DNA from: Paenibacillus faecalis
GTDB lineage: Bacteria > Bacillota > Bacilli > Paenibacillales > Paenibacillaceae
Length of the DNA stretch: 64,000 nt
Assembly: GCF_900289175.1 (NCBI RefSeq)
Contig: NZ_LT985747.1
Location: forward strand, 48,505-112,504
Direction: 5' to 3'
Of the stretch, positions 62,585 through 64,000 are shown one piece after another. Within the stretch, counting starts at the first letter, position 1, and each line of letters begins with the position of its first letter. Below the pieces are notes generated by a model. That model was not told the origin of the DNA. It searched no databases and worked only from the letters and a program-made list of their open reading frames with translations. The position numbers were made by a program, and so were the translations under genes.

Positions 62585-64000
62585 TTACTTGTATAGTGGA
62601 CCGAAATTTTGACATGCACGGAAATCCGCACTTTCCGCATGCTCTGTACCGAACAAGCCCCATGCTCTCGGTCGGAATATTCTGTCTGCAGGCACATTGT
62701 GCATATTAACTGGAATGCGAAGAATAGATGCAAGTGTAATCAAATCTGCACCGATATGCCCGTAGCTGATCACACCATGGTTTGCCCCCCAGTTATTCAT
62801 CACTTCATATACGCTCGTAAATGCACCTGTCCCCGTCAGGTTTGGTGCAAACCAGGTCGTTGGCCAAGTTGGGTCTGTCCGCTGATCGAGTGTATCATGC
62901 ACATGCTCTGGCAGTTCAACAGAGTATCCTTCTGCAATTTGCAGGACAGGACCAAGCCCTTTCACCAGATTAATCCGTGACATCGTCATAGGCATGCCGC
63001 CGCGTGTCAGATAGTCCGTCGAGAAGCCACCGCCTCTGAAATAACCCCGGGAAGCGGGTCGCCACTGAGTTGCTTTAAGCATTTTTTCAACTTCTTCGTC
63101 CGTAATTTCCCAGAAAGGCTTCATCACTGGCTTTCCGTCCTGCTCCTGCTCGCCTGTACCATCTAAAGTCGCGGAACCGGAGTTGATCAAATGAAGAATT
63201 CCTCCTTCCGCTTTTCCTCCCAATTTGTATCCCGTCACGCGTTCCACCGAAGCCGGACTCCAGTATGTTCTGACGTCAGCGAAAATCTGCGCTGTATTCG
63301 TTAACAAGTAACCGAACAGCATATTTACGCCGTTCAAACTGTCATTCTCCGTAGCAACAATGTATGGGGAACGTCTTCCGTTCCAGTCAAACGATGAATT
63401 CATCATCGTTTCCATGAAGTCGCCGTTTGGCGAGTGATCTGTCCATTGCCTTTGACCTTGGAAGCCAGAGGCAATAGCAGCATGGCCCTGAGCCTCTTCC
63501 TCATAGCCAAGCTCTGCCAGACGAGGATTACCGATCATCAGGTCACGCGTAATCAGCGTCATTTTAACGACCGTTTCCCATTCCAACTCTTTTCTCTCGC
63601 GGCTGCTCTGCATATGCTCCGGATTGTTATCCTCGCCTTCCTTGCAATTCGCCTTCACCCACTTGAGTGCCGCTTCGTACTCCTCCGGATCATAGATCCC
63701 TTCTTCCAAACGACGGGTGAACTCACTCATATCAACATACTCGTTACGCATACCCAAATACTCCTGGAAGAACGAGTCGTCCACAATTGAACCGCCAATC
63801 CCCATCGAGACCGATCCCATCGACAAATAAGATTTCCCGCGCAAATAAGCAGCGGCGAGTCCACTTCTTGCAAAACGCAGCAGCTTTTCCTTAACGTCCT
63901 CCGGGATAACCGTATCTCCTTCGTCCTGCACGTCTTCCCCATAAATACCGAACGCCGGAAGTCCTTTTTGCGCATGTGCGGCAAGCACCGCTGCCCTTTC
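62585..64000 (-). CDS. fucI: L-fucose isomerase, partial
   Basis: Reading frame runs off the right edge, so the N-terminus is missing; about 471 residues are visible. [48 protein letters not shown], then the SHPNGD-like [13 protein letters not shown] and [20 protein letters not shown] belong to FucI-type isomerases; a late [14 protein letters not shown] contains the metal-ligand His. Converts L-fucose to L-fuculose. First visible gene of the fucI-fucA-kinase operon. Confidence 0.9.
   Translation of the reverse strand, partial: ERAAVLAAHAQKGLPAFGIYGEDVQDEGDTVIPEDVKEKLLRFARSGLAAAYLRGKSYLSMGSVSMGIGGSIVDDSFFQEYLGMRNEYVDMSEFTRRLEEGIYDPEEYEAALKWVKANCKEGEDNNPEHMQSSRERKELEWETVVKMTLITRDLMIGNPRLAELGYEEEAQGHAAIASGFQGQRQWTDHSPNGDFMETMMNSSFDWNGRRSPYIVATENDSLNGVNMLFGYLLTNTAQIFADVRTYWSPASVERVTGYKLGGKAEGGILHLINSGSATLDGTGEQEQDGKPVMKPFWEITDEEVEKMLKATQWRPASRGYFRGGGFSTDYLTRGGMPMTMSRINLVKGLGPVLQIAEGYSVELPEHVHDTLDQRTDPTWPTTWFAPNLTGTGAFTSVYEVMNNWGANHGVISYGHIGADLITLASILRIPVNMHNVPADRIFRPRAWGLFGTEHAESADFRACQNFGPLYK

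Overview
The window reads as chromosome of a low-to-mid GC Gram-positive in the Bacillales, most likely Paenibacillus or a close relative. This is inferred from gene content, not from a marker gene. The evidence is strong Shine-Dalgarno sites (AGGAGG type) with occasional TTG/GTG starts, two YesM/YesN-type sensor-regulator pairs, a CUT1 sugar importer without its own ATPase, a Bacillus-type Fnr with C-terminal cysteines, a seven-function Mrp antiporter operon, an initiator tRNA with encoded CCA, and many intrinsic terminators. No phage, transposase, CRISPR array or rRNA was seen.

Layout. 1-3.9 kb: an AI-2E-type permease fragment, a DUF4363/DUF421 pair, and a frameshifted ABC-F ATPase gene preceded by a promoter, a 13-residue leader ORF and terminator hairpins, which looks like antibiotic-responsive attenuation. 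4-7.5 kb: a secreted eight-repeat Ig-like protein divergent from a secreted phosphodiester-glycosidase-family protein. 7.6-10.8 kb: a pyroglutamate module (pxpB-pxpC-pxpA-pcp) that frees and opens pyroglutamate. 11-14 kb: M29 aminopeptidase, PlsC and two tRNAs. 14.1-26.9 kb: a glycan-use locus with response regulator, histidine kinase, two permeases, an alpha-galactosidase-like hydrolase, a lipoprotein binding protein and a GH101-type endo-alpha-N-acetylgalactosaminidase without a signal peptide. Two promoters in this locus share an almost identical 32-bp element.

27-30.6 kb: an Nre-like GAF/kinase/regulator set divergent from fnr. 30.7-41 kb: HemY, a small alarmone synthetase, EamA transporter, YmaF, branched-chain aminotransferase, a histidine kinase with a decayed GGDEF domain, thymidine kinase, YitT and a VTT/DedA-like membrane protein. 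41.2-47.2 kb: mrp operon with MrpA and MrpB fused, preceded by a structured leader containing a terminator. 47.5-50.2 kb: a four-gene membrane glycosylation operon (GT39-like, GT2, DUF2304, SMR-like). 51-54.6 kb: a second YesM/YesN pair with no transporter beside it. 54.8-60.3 kb: HAD phosphatase, a Cys/Gly/Ser-tailed membrane protein, S9 peptidase and two small membrane proteins. 60.3-64 kb: a deoxysugar operon (fucI partial, class II aldolase, RhaB-like kinase) best read as L-fucose catabolism.

The most interesting signals are the ABC-F attenuator leader, the paired cis-elements and signal-less GH101 in the glycan locus, the mrp leader, and a family of nested palindromes reused as terminators at 7.5, 30.7 and 59.7 kb. 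All functions are inferred from sequence alone; no search or folding program was run.
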